A stretch of DNA of 64,000 nt from Campylobacter fetus subsp. fetus (GTDB lineage: Bacteria; Campylobacterota; Campylobacteria; Campylobacterales; Campylobacteraceae), in contig NZ_LS483431.1 of NCBI RefSeq assembly GCF_900475935.1, positions 62,001 to 126,000 on the forward strand, read 5' to 3'. Shown piece after piece: positions 28,401 to 36,177 of the stretch. The stretch's first letter is position 1, and each line of letters opens with the position of its first letter. The translations under genes were made by a program, and so were the position numbers. A model generated the notes under the pieces. That model searched no databases. It was not told the DNA's origin and saw only the letters and a list, made by a program, of their open reading frames with translations.

Positions 28401-28718
28401 ATGTCAGTATTAGTAATAGGCGCAGATGAAATAACGCCGATAAAAGCTGTTTTAAGAGATTTAGGTGCTAGTAGCATTGAGCATTGGGATGCGAGAAATG
28501 AAAATAGAGTAAATCGTAAACCGATTCCTCAAAATACTGAATGTGTTATTATGTTAACTAGCTTTTTAAATCATAATACGATGAAAAAGATCAAAGGCGA
28601 AGCTAAAAAGCGCAACATTCCTATAGTGTGTGCTAAAAGAAGCGTAAGCTGCGTTTTTTGTGAATATTGCAAAGTATTTGGACTAGATAAAGAGTTTGGT
28701 TGCCAAGGCTCAAAATGA
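28401..28718 (+). CDS. DUF2325 domain protein
   Basis: 105 residues: an N-terminal Rossmann-like VLVIGADEITPIKAVLRDLG, the NTECVIMLTSFLNHNTMKKI block and IPIVCAKRSVSCVFCEYC, the landmarks of DUF2325. Paired cysteines at the C-terminus could bind a metal; this is inference. It overlaps the next gene by 4 bp (ATGA), and with fldA forms a three-gene unit. Confidence 0.8.
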   Translation: MSVLVIGADEITPIKAVLRDLGASSIEHWDARNENRVNRKPIPQNTECVIMLTSFLNHNTMKKIKGEAKKRNIPIVCAKRSVSCVFCEYCKVFGLDKEFGCQGSK

Positions 28719-29413
28719 TTTCTAAATTCAGCGGCTTAGACGTTTTTTATGAAATTTACGGCAGTTTGTATAGCAGTAATAGGCTCGAAACATTTTTAAC
28801 GCTTTATAATTCATCTGTCGATGAAGGCTTAAAAATACCCTATAAATATATAAAAAATAGTCAAAGCGTAGGTCATATATTTCATTTAAGAGTAAATGAT
28901 TTGCTAAATATTAAGCCGTTTAAATTTACAAAATGTGTTATTTTTTGTTTGATTTCAAATGCTATAATTCGTGCATTTTTAGATGGAAAAGAGTTGCCTA
29001 TTTTTGCTCGTGAGCCAAAAATGAGAGTTGCAAAACTTATCAAAACTGCATTTTCAAATGCTAAATTTGATATGCAATTTATGTTCAGTGAGTATGTTTT
29101 TGATAAGATTTCAAAGCGTCATCCATATAAAGTGGTAGATATGAAAGATGGTTTGATTTTGCTAAAGGATGGTGAAAAAACTATTTTAGGGGTGATAGCA
29201 TTTTTCAAGCTAGTTGATAGCGACTATGAAAATAATCTACTAGCTGAAATAAATTTTGCTCAGCAAAAAAGCAGAGATATAGGCACTGATCTATATATGG
29301 CATTTCCTAGAAATGTGAATTTTACTAGATATATAGATATAAAACAAAATGGAGCTAGACTAAGGCTCGTTCCATATAAAATTTGTAATAAAATTTATGA
29401 TAAAGGATATTAA
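28715..29413 (+). CDS. Hypothetical protein between DUF2325 and fldA
   Basis: 232 residues, not recognised. No signal peptide or membrane segment. The ATG at 28715 overlaps the DUF2325 stop codon; a TTG at 28700 is possible but less likely. Its C-terminal half has an alternating strand pattern (GLILLKDGEKTILGVIAFFK) and basic patches. It is coupled to fldA (1 bp overlap), which hints at a redox or iron context, but no catalytic motif is visible. Confidence 0.7.
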   Translation: MISKFSGLDVFYEIYGSLYSSNRLETFLTLYNSSVDEGLKIPYKYIKNSQSVGHIFHLRVNDLLNIKPFKFTKCVIFCLISNAIIRAFLDGKELPIFAREPKMRVAKLIKTAFSNAKFDMQFMFSEYVFDKISKRHPYKVVDMKDGLILLKDGEKTILGVIAFFKLVDSDYENNLLAEINFAQQKSRDIGTDLYMAFPRNVNFTRYIDIKQNGARLRLVPYKICNKIYDKGY

Positions 29414-29901
29414 TGACAGGTATAATTTATGGTAGCAGTATGGGAAATACTGAAGAAGCAGCAAATTTAATAGCTGCAAATCTAGGCATTGACGAAGTTC
29501 TAAACATCGCCGATACTGATGCGGCTACGATAAATGGCTTTGATAAGCTTATCATCGGTAGCTCTACTTGGGGAAGCGGAGATTTACAAGATGATTGGGA
29601 TAGCTTTGATTTTGATAAGCTTGAAGTTAGCGGCAAAACCATTGCTCTTTTTGGTATGGGAGATAGCTCAAGCTATTCAGATACATACTGTAATGCTATG
29701 GGAATATTATACGAAAAATTATCTCAAAAAGGCGCAAATATAGTAGGTGCTATATCTACAGATGGCTATGAATTTGATGAAAGTGAAGCCGTAAAGGATG
29801 GTAAATTCGTAGGACTTGCGCTAGATGCGGATAATGATAGCGATAAAACCGAAGATCGCATAAAGGCTTGGGTAGAGATAATAAAACCCAACTTTTCATA
29901 G
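29413..29901 (+). CDS. fldA: Flavodoxin
   Basis: 162-residue FMN electron carrier. The FMN phosphate loop GSSMGNTEEAA is at residues 8-18, with the isoalloxazine-flanking SSTWGSGDLQDDW and FGMGDSSSYSDTYC loops. In Campylobacter and Helicobacter it accepts electrons from pyruvate and 2-oxoglutarate oxidoreductases and is essential in several species. Last gene of the DUF2325-hypothetical-fldA unit and followed by a hairpin terminator. Confidence 0.95.
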   Translation: MTGIIYGSSMGNTEEAANLIAANLGIDEVLNIADTDAATINGFDKLIIGSSTWGSGDLQDDWDSFDFDKLEVSGKTIALFGMGDSSSYSDTYCNAMGILYEKLSQKGANIVGAISTDGYEFDESEAVKDGKFVGLALDADNDSDKTEDRIKAWVEIIKPNFS

Positions 29902-29930
29902 TTAATTTTGCACTTGCATTAACTTCTGCT

Positions 29931-29957
29931 AGCCGCTCATTCTAGGGCGGCTTATTT
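29931..29957 (+). terminator. Terminator after fldA
   Basis: AGCCGC (29931-29936) pairs with GCGGCT (29947-29952) and is followed by TATTTTA. Short stem but GC-rich and correctly placed. Confidence 0.6.
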
Positions 29958-30009
29958 TAAATTCAATAACTTTTGCTAAAATCTTTTTTATTAAATTTAA
30001 GGAGACAAT

Positions 30010-30510
30010 ATGCCATTACTTGATAGTTTTAAAGTAGATCATACCATTATGAATGCACCAGGAGTTCGTTTAGCTAAGGTTATGAATACTCCAAAAGGTG
30101 ATAAAATAACTGTTTTTGATCTTAGATTTTGCAAGCCGAATATTGAAATTTTACCGCAAAAAGGTACGCATACTTTAGAGCATCTGTTTGCCGGATTTAT
30201 GAGAGATCATTTAAATAATAACGACGTTGAGATAATAGATATATCCCCTATGGGCTGTAGAACCGGATTTTATATGAGTCTTATAGGTACACCGTCTTGG
30301 GAGATGGTAGCAAAAGCATGGGAAGAGTCTATGAAAGATATATTAAACGTAAAATCTCAAGATGACATTCCGGAGTTAAATAAATATCAGTGCGGAACAT
30401 GCACATTGCACTCTTTAGATGAAGCTCAAGATATTGCTAGAAATATTTTAGCTAAAGGTGTCGGATATATAGATAATGAAGCTATAAAGCTAGATATGAG
30501 TAAGATTTAG
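30010..30510 (+). CDS. luxS: S-ribosylhomocysteine lyase LuxS
   Basis: Splits S-ribosylhomocysteine to homocysteine and DPD, the precursor of autoinducer-2, in the activated methyl cycle. The metal-binding HTLEH motif is at residues 54-58 and the third ligand cysteine lies in [10 protein letters not shown] near residue 127. 166 residues, normal. Monocistronic, with AAGGAGACA before the ATG. Confidence 0.97.
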
Positions 30511-30519
30511 TTTCTCATT

Positions 30520-30577
30520 GCAGAGTGCGTTATAGATATAAATTTATATTTAATATTTTTATCGCATCTCTGCTTTT
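30520..30577 (+). terminator. Long hairpin after luxS
   Basis: GCAGAGTGCG (30520-30529) pairs with CGCA-T-CTCTGC (30563-30573; one bulged T), then TTTTAT. The 33-base AT-rich loop is unusually large for a terminator but the placement after luxS and before the convergent ung fits. Confidence 0.5.
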
Positions 30578-30592
30578 ATAAATACCTTAAAT

Positions 30593-31291
30593 TTAGTTTA
30601 ACGTATAGTTGTTCAAATCCCAATCAATCGGAGTTTGACCGTTTTTTATAAGATAATTATTGCATTTTGAGAAGTGACGTGAGCCAAAAAATGCTCCACG
30701 TGCAAGCGGACTCGGGTGAGCTGCTGTTAGTACTAGATGTTTATTAGCTTCTATCAGGTTTGCTTTCGCTCTTGCATAATTCCCCCAAAGCATAAACACC
30801 ACACCTGTTTTTTTCTCGCTGATATTCTTTATAACGGCATCGCTAAATATCTGCCAGCCGAAATTAGAATGCGAATTTGCCATTCTAGCCCCAACGCTCA
30901 ATGTCGCATTTAGCAACAAAACCCCTTGTTTTGCCCAGTATGATAGATCGCCGCAATTTGGTTCTATTATACCTAAGTCGTCTTTTATCTCTTTATATAT
31001 ATTTGCTAAACTTGGTGGCACTCTTACGCCTTTTGGCACAGAAAAGCTAAGTCCCATTGCTTCTCCTTCGTTATGATAAGGATCTTGTCCTAATATAACT
31101 ACCTTAACTTTATCAAATGGTGTTAGATTAAATGCGTTAAATATGAGGTTGCTTGGAGGATATACTTTGCCGTTTTTTAGTGCGTTTATTAAATTAAATT
31201 TAATTTCTAAGAAATACGAACTTAGGAATTCGTCTTTTAATACTTCTTTCCAGCTATCTTCGATTTTAACTTTAGCTAAATCAATAGTCAT
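30593..31291 (-). CDS. ung: Uracil-DNA glycosylase
   Basis: Removes uracil from DNA. The water-activating loop VVILGQDPYHNEGEA has catalytic Asp70, and the DNA-intercalating HPSPLARGAFF block is near the C-terminus. 232 residues, family 1 UNG. Transcribed alone, convergent with luxS and just downstream of the rpmI-rplT terminator. Confidence 0.96.
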   Translation of the reverse strand: MTIDLAKVKIEDSWKEVLKDEFLSSYFLEIKFNLINALKNGKVYPPSNLIFNAFNLTPFDKVKVVILGQDPYHNEGEAMGLSFSVPKGVRVPPSLANIYKEIKDDLGIIEPNCGDLSYWAKQGVLLLNATLSVGARMANSHSNFGWQIFSDAVIKNISEKKTGVVFMLWGNYARAKANLIEANKHLVLTAAHPSPLARGAFFGSRHFSKCNNYLIKNGQTPIDWDLNNYTLN

Positions 31292-31305
31292 AGTGTAAAT
31301 TTAAA

Positions 31306-31328
31306 ATTGAGTCCAAGTTGGACTCAAT
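31306..31328 (-). terminator. Terminator of rpmI-rplT
   Basis: A nine-pair perfect stem ATTGAGTCC (31306-31314) / GGACTCAAT (31320-31328). On the minus strand it is followed by TTTTAAATTT, giving a rho-independent terminator just after rplT. Confidence 0.75.
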
Positions 31329-31330
31329 GA

Positions 31331-31684
31331 TTATAGAGCTTTTTTAGCCTCTGCTACGATAGCAGCAAATGCGGCCGCATCATTCATAGCTAAATTTGCC
31401 AAAACTTTTCTGTCTAATGCTATGTTTGCTTTTTTAAGACCATTCATAAATCTTGAATAGCTGATATCATTTAGTCTGCAAGCTGCGTTGATACGGATGA
31501 TCCATAAGCGACGGAAATCACGTTTTTTCGCACGTCTATCACGGAATGCATAAACTAAACTTCTTTCTAATTGTTCTTTTGCTTTTCTAAAATGTTTATG
31601 TCTAGCGCTGTAAAAACCGCGAGCTAGTTTTAGAACTTTTTTATGGCGTCTTCTTCTTACTACGCCTGTTTTAACTCTTGCCAT
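31331..31684 (-). CDS. rplT: Ribosomal protein L20
   Basis: Large-subunit protein that binds 23S rRNA early in assembly and in other bacteria represses its own operon. The basic N-terminus [20 protein letters not shown] and the [18 protein letters not shown] core are diagnostic. 117 residues. It follows rpmI after 86 bp. infC, often the first gene of this operon, is not present upstream. Confidence 0.97.
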   Translation of the reverse strand: MARVKTGVVRRRRHKKVLKLARGFYSARHKHFRKAKEQLERSLVYAFRDRRAKKRDFRRLWIIRINAACRLNDISYSRFMNGLKKANIALDRKVLANLAMNDAAAFAAIVAEAKKAL

Positions 31685-31770
31685 ATTTATCCTTTACAAA
31701 TTGGCGTCCAAATTCGGAACTTGTCCTAAGCTTTTTGGCTAAGGAGGTTTAAATGACTTTCGTCAAAAAC

Positions 31771-31962
31771 TTATATACAAAGCATTTTTTTAACGGCTGA
31801 AACATTAGTACTATCTACATATTGAGATTGTCTAAGGTCTCTCATACGCTTACTTGGTTTTTTTGTTAAGATATGGCTTCTAAATGCTGAGCCTCTTTTT
31901 ATCTTATTTTTACCAACTTTAAAGCGCTTAGCTGCACCGCGAACAGATTTCATTTTTGGCAT
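31771..31962 (-). CDS. rpmI: Ribosomal protein L35
   Basis: 63 residues with the L35 pattern [17 protein letters not shown] and the basic [12 protein letters not shown] block. First gene of the rpmI-rplT pair; AAGGATT lies before the ATG. The 175 bp gap to the divergent iron-transport operon holds the promoters of both. Confidence 0.96.
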   Translation of the reverse strand: MPKMKSVRGAAKRFKVGKNKIKRGSAFRSHILTKKPSKRMRDLRQSQYVDSTNVSAVKKMLCI

Positions 31963-32065
31963 GCTAATCCTTTACTTCAAAATAGGTGCTGATTTTACCA
32001 GAATTCTCTTTAAGTATAGATAAATTTAGATTTCGAATATTTTTTGTTGCTAATATGTAAATATT

Positions 32066-32080
32066 GATAATTAATATTAT
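32066..32080 (+). promoter_or_regulatory. Candidate Fur box upstream of the iron transporter
   Basis: GATAATTAATATTAT shares the GATAAT and ATTAT arms of the Fur consensus and lies just upstream of a TATACT -10 box (32097-32102). The flanking DNA is very AT-rich, so chance similarity is possible. Confidence 0.35.
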
Positions 32081-32137
32081 ATTTAAAAATCATAGATATA
32101 CTTAAATAAACAAAATTTTAAAAATAAGGATAAGTGA

Positions 32138-33145
32138 ATGAAAAAAAGAGTACTGTTTTTAGGACTTTTAGCAAGCGCTATGTTAGCTAGTGAAGTAAAT
32201 TTATATACCGCGAGACACTATGATGCAGATCAGAAAATTTACGATGCATTTGAGAAAAAAACAGGTATAAAAGTAAAAGCAACTCAAGCAAAAGCTAGTG
32301 AGCTTATCAAAAAACTTGAGATTGAGGGAGCTAGCTCATCTGCTGACCTTTTTATAACTGCCGATGTTGGGAATTTATACTCTGCAAAGCAAAAAGGCGT
32401 ACTTCAAAAAGTAAATTCTGAATATTTAGAAAAAACCATACCGCAAAATCTAAGAGACAGCGACTCACAATGGTTTGCCGTGACAAAAAGAGCTAGAGTT
32501 ATAGTTTATTCAAAAGATAGGTTTGATCCTGCTAAAATGGGACTTAAAAATTATGAAGATCTAGGAAATTCAAATTTAAAAGGTAAACTGCTTATAAGAA
32601 GCGGAACGGCTGGGTACAACACAACTCTTATCGCCTCTTTAATTGCGCATAATGGTGAAGAAAAAACCCTTGAACTATCTAAAAATATCGTATCGAATTT
32701 TGCTAGAGCTCCAAAAGGAGGCGATAGAGATCAGATCAAAGCGATATTTGCCGGCGAGGGAGACGTAGCTCTTGTTAATACGTATTATATAGGTCTTATG
32801 CTAAACTCACCAAAAGCAAATGACGTAGATGCTGCAAAGAGCATAGGCATCATTTTTCCTGATCAAGATAGCTATGGTACTCACGTAAATATCAGCGGTG
32901 TTGCGCTTACAAAAGCTAGTAAAAATAGAGAAAACGCAATTAAATTTATGGAATTTTTGCTAAGTCCTGAAGCCCAAGAAATAATAACAAATATCAATTA
33001 CGAATATCCGGTAAATAAAGACGTAAAACCGAGTCAAACTACTGCTAATTTCGGTGAGTTTAAAGCAGATGAAATCTCTTTAAGCAAAGTTAGCGAAAAT
33101 ATCAAAAAAGCCGTATTTTTAGTAGATCAAGCCGGTTGGAAATAA
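32138..33145 (+). CDS. cfbpA: Ferric-iron ABC transporter substrate-binding protein
   Basis: 335-residue periplasmic iron-binding protein of the FbpA type. Signal peptide KKRVLFLGLLASAMLAS; mature N-terminus EVNLYTARHYDADQKIYDAF is typical, and the tyrosine-rich NTYYIGLML segment contributes iron-binding tyrosines. It captures Fe(III) and hands it to the permease encoded next (adjacent, no gap). Confidence 0.92.
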   Translation: MKKRVLFLGLLASAMLASEVNLYTARHYDADQKIYDAFEKKTGIKVKATQAKASELIKKLEIEGASSSADLFITADVGNLYSAKQKGVLQKVNSEYLEKTIPQNLRDSDSQWFAVTKRARVIVYSKDRFDPAKMGLKNYEDLGNSNLKGKLLIRSGTAGYNTTLIASLIAHNGEEKTLELSKNIVSNFARAPKGGDRDQIKAIFAGEGDVALVNTYYIGLMLNSPKANDVDAAKSIGIIFPDQDSYGTHVNISGVALTKASKNRENAIKFMEFLLSPEAQEIITNINYEYPVNKDVKPSQTTANFGEFKADEISLSKVSENIKKAVFLVDQAGWK

Positions 33146-34702
33146 GTGAAAATACTTAAATTAGGGGCGATTTTTGTCGCCCTAGTTATCGTTTTTCCTC
33201 TATTTTTTATATTTATAGAGATGTTTTTCGGTGATTTTTCGCTTCTAAATCATTTTAGTAAATATCTGCTTTCGGGATATATAAAAGATACTTTTTTACT
33301 CTTATTCGGTGTTTTGGTATCCACTATCACAATAGCTTGTATAAGTGCGTATTTGGTCGTGAATTATAAATTTCCATTTAGTAGATTTTTTGAGTTTGCT
33401 CTTGTGCTTCCTTTGGCAATCCCTGCTTATATATTTAGTTTTGCTTATGTGGGGCTTATGGATTATAATGGCGAATTTATGAAAGTTTTTGGATTTCGCA
33501 TAGATATGATGAATATCTGGGGTGCGATTTTTGTGATAAGCTTATCGCTATATCCGTACATCTATATGTTTGCTAAAACTAGTTTCAAAACGGGAAGTAA
33601 AACGGTATTTGAGTTGGCAAAAATTTACAATATCAATGGATTTATGACATTTTTTAAGATATCTTTGCCTCTCGCAAGACCTGCTATTTTTGGTGGAGCT
33701 ATGCTAGTAGCCATGGAAACTTTGAGCGATTATGGAACGGCGGCTTATTATGGAGTAAATACTTTTAGTGCCGGAATTTTTAAGGTTTGGTATGATCTTG
33801 ATGATTCATATCTGGCTAGTTTTTTGGCTGGAATTTTAATGGTTATAGTATTTTTTATTATGTTTGCAGAATATCTTAATAAAAAATCCTATAGTTTTAA
33901 CAATAATACTTCTCTTAGTCTAAAACCTGCAAATCTCTCAAAAATAGCTAAATTTTTTGCGTTTTTATGGTGTTTTACACTATTTATGATAGCTTTTGCT
34001 TTGCCTTTTTACTGGCTTGTTTATTGGTCGATTTTTGGTGACGTGAAATTTGATGCGGGTTTTATTAAAATGGCTTCAAACTCACTATTTATCGCTATTT
34101 TAGCTTCTGTTTTGATAGCTGCTGTAGGGCTATTTTTGACATTTTCATCAAGATTTTTTGTTTCAAAACTGATAAAAACTATGGTTTTAAGATGTTCGTC
34201 TCTTGGGTACGCGCTTCCTGGAGCTAGTGTTGGAGTTTGCGTTATGATAGTTTTTGGTTATATAGATAGAAATTTCGGCACGAGTTTACTCTCAAGTAGC
34301 TTTGTGGTGCTGATGTTTGGATATCTTGTGCGCTTTATGACTGCTAGTATTTACGCTCTTGATAGTGGTTATTCAAAGATTTCTAAATTTATAGATGACG
34401 CGTCTAAAGTTATGAAAATTAGCCTTTGGAACATGTTTTTTAAAGTGCATTTACCGCTTTTGAAACATTTTATTTTGCTAGCTTTTACTTTAGCTTTTGT
34501 AGATATAGTAAAAGAGCTTCCTCTGAGTTTGATTTTACGTCCATTTGAGTTTGAAACTCTAAGTATTAGAGCGTTTTTTTACGCGACTGATGAGAGACTT
34601 TATTCTGCCGCGTTGCCAAGTTTGCTTATAGTTTTGATATCATTATGCGCTGTTGTTTTTGTAGAAGTTTATGCTCATAAAAAGTCCAAACAGAGTATTT
34701 AA
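33146..34702 (+). CDS. cfbpB: Ferric-iron ABC transporter permease
   Basis: 518 residues, two fused permease halves with about twelve hydrophobic segments; each half has an EAA-type loop for ATPase docking (YNINGFMTFFKISLPLARP and MKISLWNMFFKVHLPLLKH). GTG start directly after the cfbpA stop codon. No ATP-binding subunit follows; a terminator and the convergent cmeC come next, so the ATPase must be encoded elsewhere. Confidence 0.9.
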   Translation: MKILKLGAIFVALVIVFPLFFIFIEMFFGDFSLLNHFSKYLLSGYIKDTFLLLFGVLVSTITIACISAYLVVNYKFPFSRFFEFALVLPLAIPAYIFSFAYVGLMDYNGEFMKVFGFRIDMMNIWGAIFVISLSLYPYIYMFAKTSFKTGSKTVFELAKIYNINGFMTFFKISLPLARPAIFGGAMLVAMETLSDYGTAAYYGVNTFSAGIFKVWYDLDDSYLASFLAGILMVIVFFIMFAEYLNKKSYSFNNNTSLSLKPANLSKIAKFFAFLWCFTLFMIAFALPFYWLVYWSIFGDVKFDAGFIKMASNSLFIAILASVLIAAVGLFLTFSSRFFVSKLIKTMVLRCSSLGYALPGASVGVCVMIVFGYIDRNFGTSLLSSSFVVLMFGYLVRFMTASIYALDSGYSKISKFIDDASKVMKISLWNMFFKVHLPLLKHFILLAFTLAFVDIVKELPLSLILRPFEFETLSIRAFFYATDERLYSAALPSLLIVLISLCAVVFVEVYAHKKSKQSI

Positions 34703-34753
34703 TTACAGAGATATTTAAATTTTTTAATTTATGCAGTGTAAATCAAACAGAAA

Positions 34754-34779
34754 AAAACTGCTCATTTTTGAGCAGTTTT
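34754..34779. terminator. Bidirectional terminator between cfbpB and cmeC
   Basis: AAAACTGCTC (34754-34763) / GAGCAGTTTT (34770-34779), ten perfect pairs with a six-base loop. The arm overlaps the cmeC stop codon (34762-34764), so the hairpin includes the end of the coding sequence. Confidence 0.75.
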
Positions 34780-36177
34780 AGGGTTTCCTAAATTTAAATT
34801 ATCCTCTTTGTAGTTAAATCCTCCGCCAAGAGATTTATACACATCAACTACGCTAGTAGCGACGTCTAATTTTGATTGAGCTAGGCTGAGTCTTGCCGAT
34901 AAAAGATTTCTTTGCGAGTCTAAAAACTCAAGATGAGTGCTATATCCATCATCATATCTGGCTTTTGATAAGTCATAAACTTTTGTTTGAGATTTTACTA
35001 AATCTTGCATGCTTTGTTCTTTTAAAACTGAGTTTTTTCTTGTATCAAGAGCGGTTCTTATCTCGCCAAATGCAGTTTTTACGGCTTTATCGTATGATAA
35101 AAAACTAGCATTTTGCTCTAAGTTTGCAAGTTCAACTCTATTTTTTGTCCTTCCAAAATCAAGCAGAGGCATCATAATACTTCCACCTACGCTCCATATA
35201 TTTGCGTTATTTACAAAAAATCTATTAAACTCATCGCTACTAAATCCAAAAATTCCAGTAAGCGACAATTGAGGTAGCCAAGCCGTTCTAGCTACTCCAA
35301 CTAAGAAATTTGAAGCTTTAAGTCTTTCTAATGAACTAGCTATATCTGCTCTGTGCAAAAGAACATCCGAACTTATACCGCTTGGAACTTCTGGCATAGT
35401 CGGAAGAGTGTTAGGAGAGTCTATGCTCTGATATAAAATATCATTTAAATTTTTACCTACTAACACGCTTAGAGCAGAATTTGTTTGTGCAATTTGAGTT
35501 TGGATACCTATAAGTTGAGTTTTAGCGCTGTGCACTGCTGCTTGGGCTTGATAATACGTAAGTTCATCTATAGCTCCTGCATTAAGCTCTTTTTGTCTAT
35601 AGGTGAGCGTTTCTTCATAGGTATTAAGAGTTTCATTGAGTATATTTTCTTGCTCTTTTAACGATATTAGCATGAAATATGTATTTGCTGTAGTACTCGC
35701 TATGCTTAACATCGCGCTATCATAGTCGTATTTTGTAGCTTTGAAGATGGCCTCGCTTGCATTTGCGCTATCCCTTACTCTGCCCCAAAGATCTATCTCG
35801 TAGCTAAGAGCCGTATTTAGGCTAAATGCGTTGTATTTTTTATTATCTTGCCCCATGTATGTTTCACCGCTTGAGCGGTTTTTGGTTGCTTCACCGTTTA
35901 AATTTATATTTGGAAATAGCTCAACGTTAGCTAAATTTAGATTGATTTTAGCTTGTTCGATATTATTTAAAGCTATCAATAAATCGCTGTTGTTTTTAAG
36001 GGCCTGAGAGATGAGAGAGTTTAGTTTTTCATCCCCAAAACTCTCCCACCATTTTTCATTGATACTATAAACATCAAATTTATACTCGTATGTTTGTTGT
36101 ATCTCTATCATATCAGGTTTTAAAGAGCATCCTGCTACAAATGCTCCTATTAGTAAAATAAGTGCTGTTTTACGCAT
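34762..36177 (-). CDS. cmeC: RND efflux outer-membrane channel CmeC
   Basis: A 471-residue TolC/NodT-type lipoprotein (lipobox IGAFVAGCSLKP, Cys16) that forms the outer-membrane exit of the tripartite multidrug pump. The two repeated outer-membrane efflux domains and long helices (NLEQNASFLSYDKAVKTAFG) are seen. The start overlaps cmeB by 8 bp. Last gene of the cme operon. Confidence 0.92.
   Translation of the reverse strand: MRKTALILLIGAFVAGCSLKPDMIEIQQTYEYKFDVYSINEKWWESFGDEKLNSLISQALKNNSDLLIALNNIEQAKINLNLANVELFPNINLNGEATKNRSSGETYMGQDNKKYNAFSLNTALSYEIDLWGRVRDSANASEAIFKATKYDYDSAMLSIASTTANTYFMLISLKEQENILNETLNTYEETLTYRQKELNAGAIDELTYYQAQAAVHSAKTQLIGIQTQIAQTNSALSVLVGKNLNDILYQSIDSPNTLPTMPEVPSGISSDVLLHRADIASSLERLKASNFLVGVARTAWLPQLSLTGIFGFSSDEFNRFFVNNANIWSVGGSIMMPLLDFGRTKNRVELANLEQNASFLSYDKAVKTAFGEIRTALDTRKNSVLKEQSMQDLVKSQTKVYDLSKARYDDGYSTHLEFLDSQRNLLSARLSLAQSKLDVATSVVDVYKSLGGGFNYKEDNLNLGNPKTAQK

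Noticed and set aside
31741-31800. AAGGAGGT followed by an ATG and a 15-codon open frame on the plus strand
   Set aside because: It lies antisense to the rpmI end and the rpmI-rplT spacer, is very short, and the motif is better explained as complement of a CCUCC run in the ribosomal transcript.
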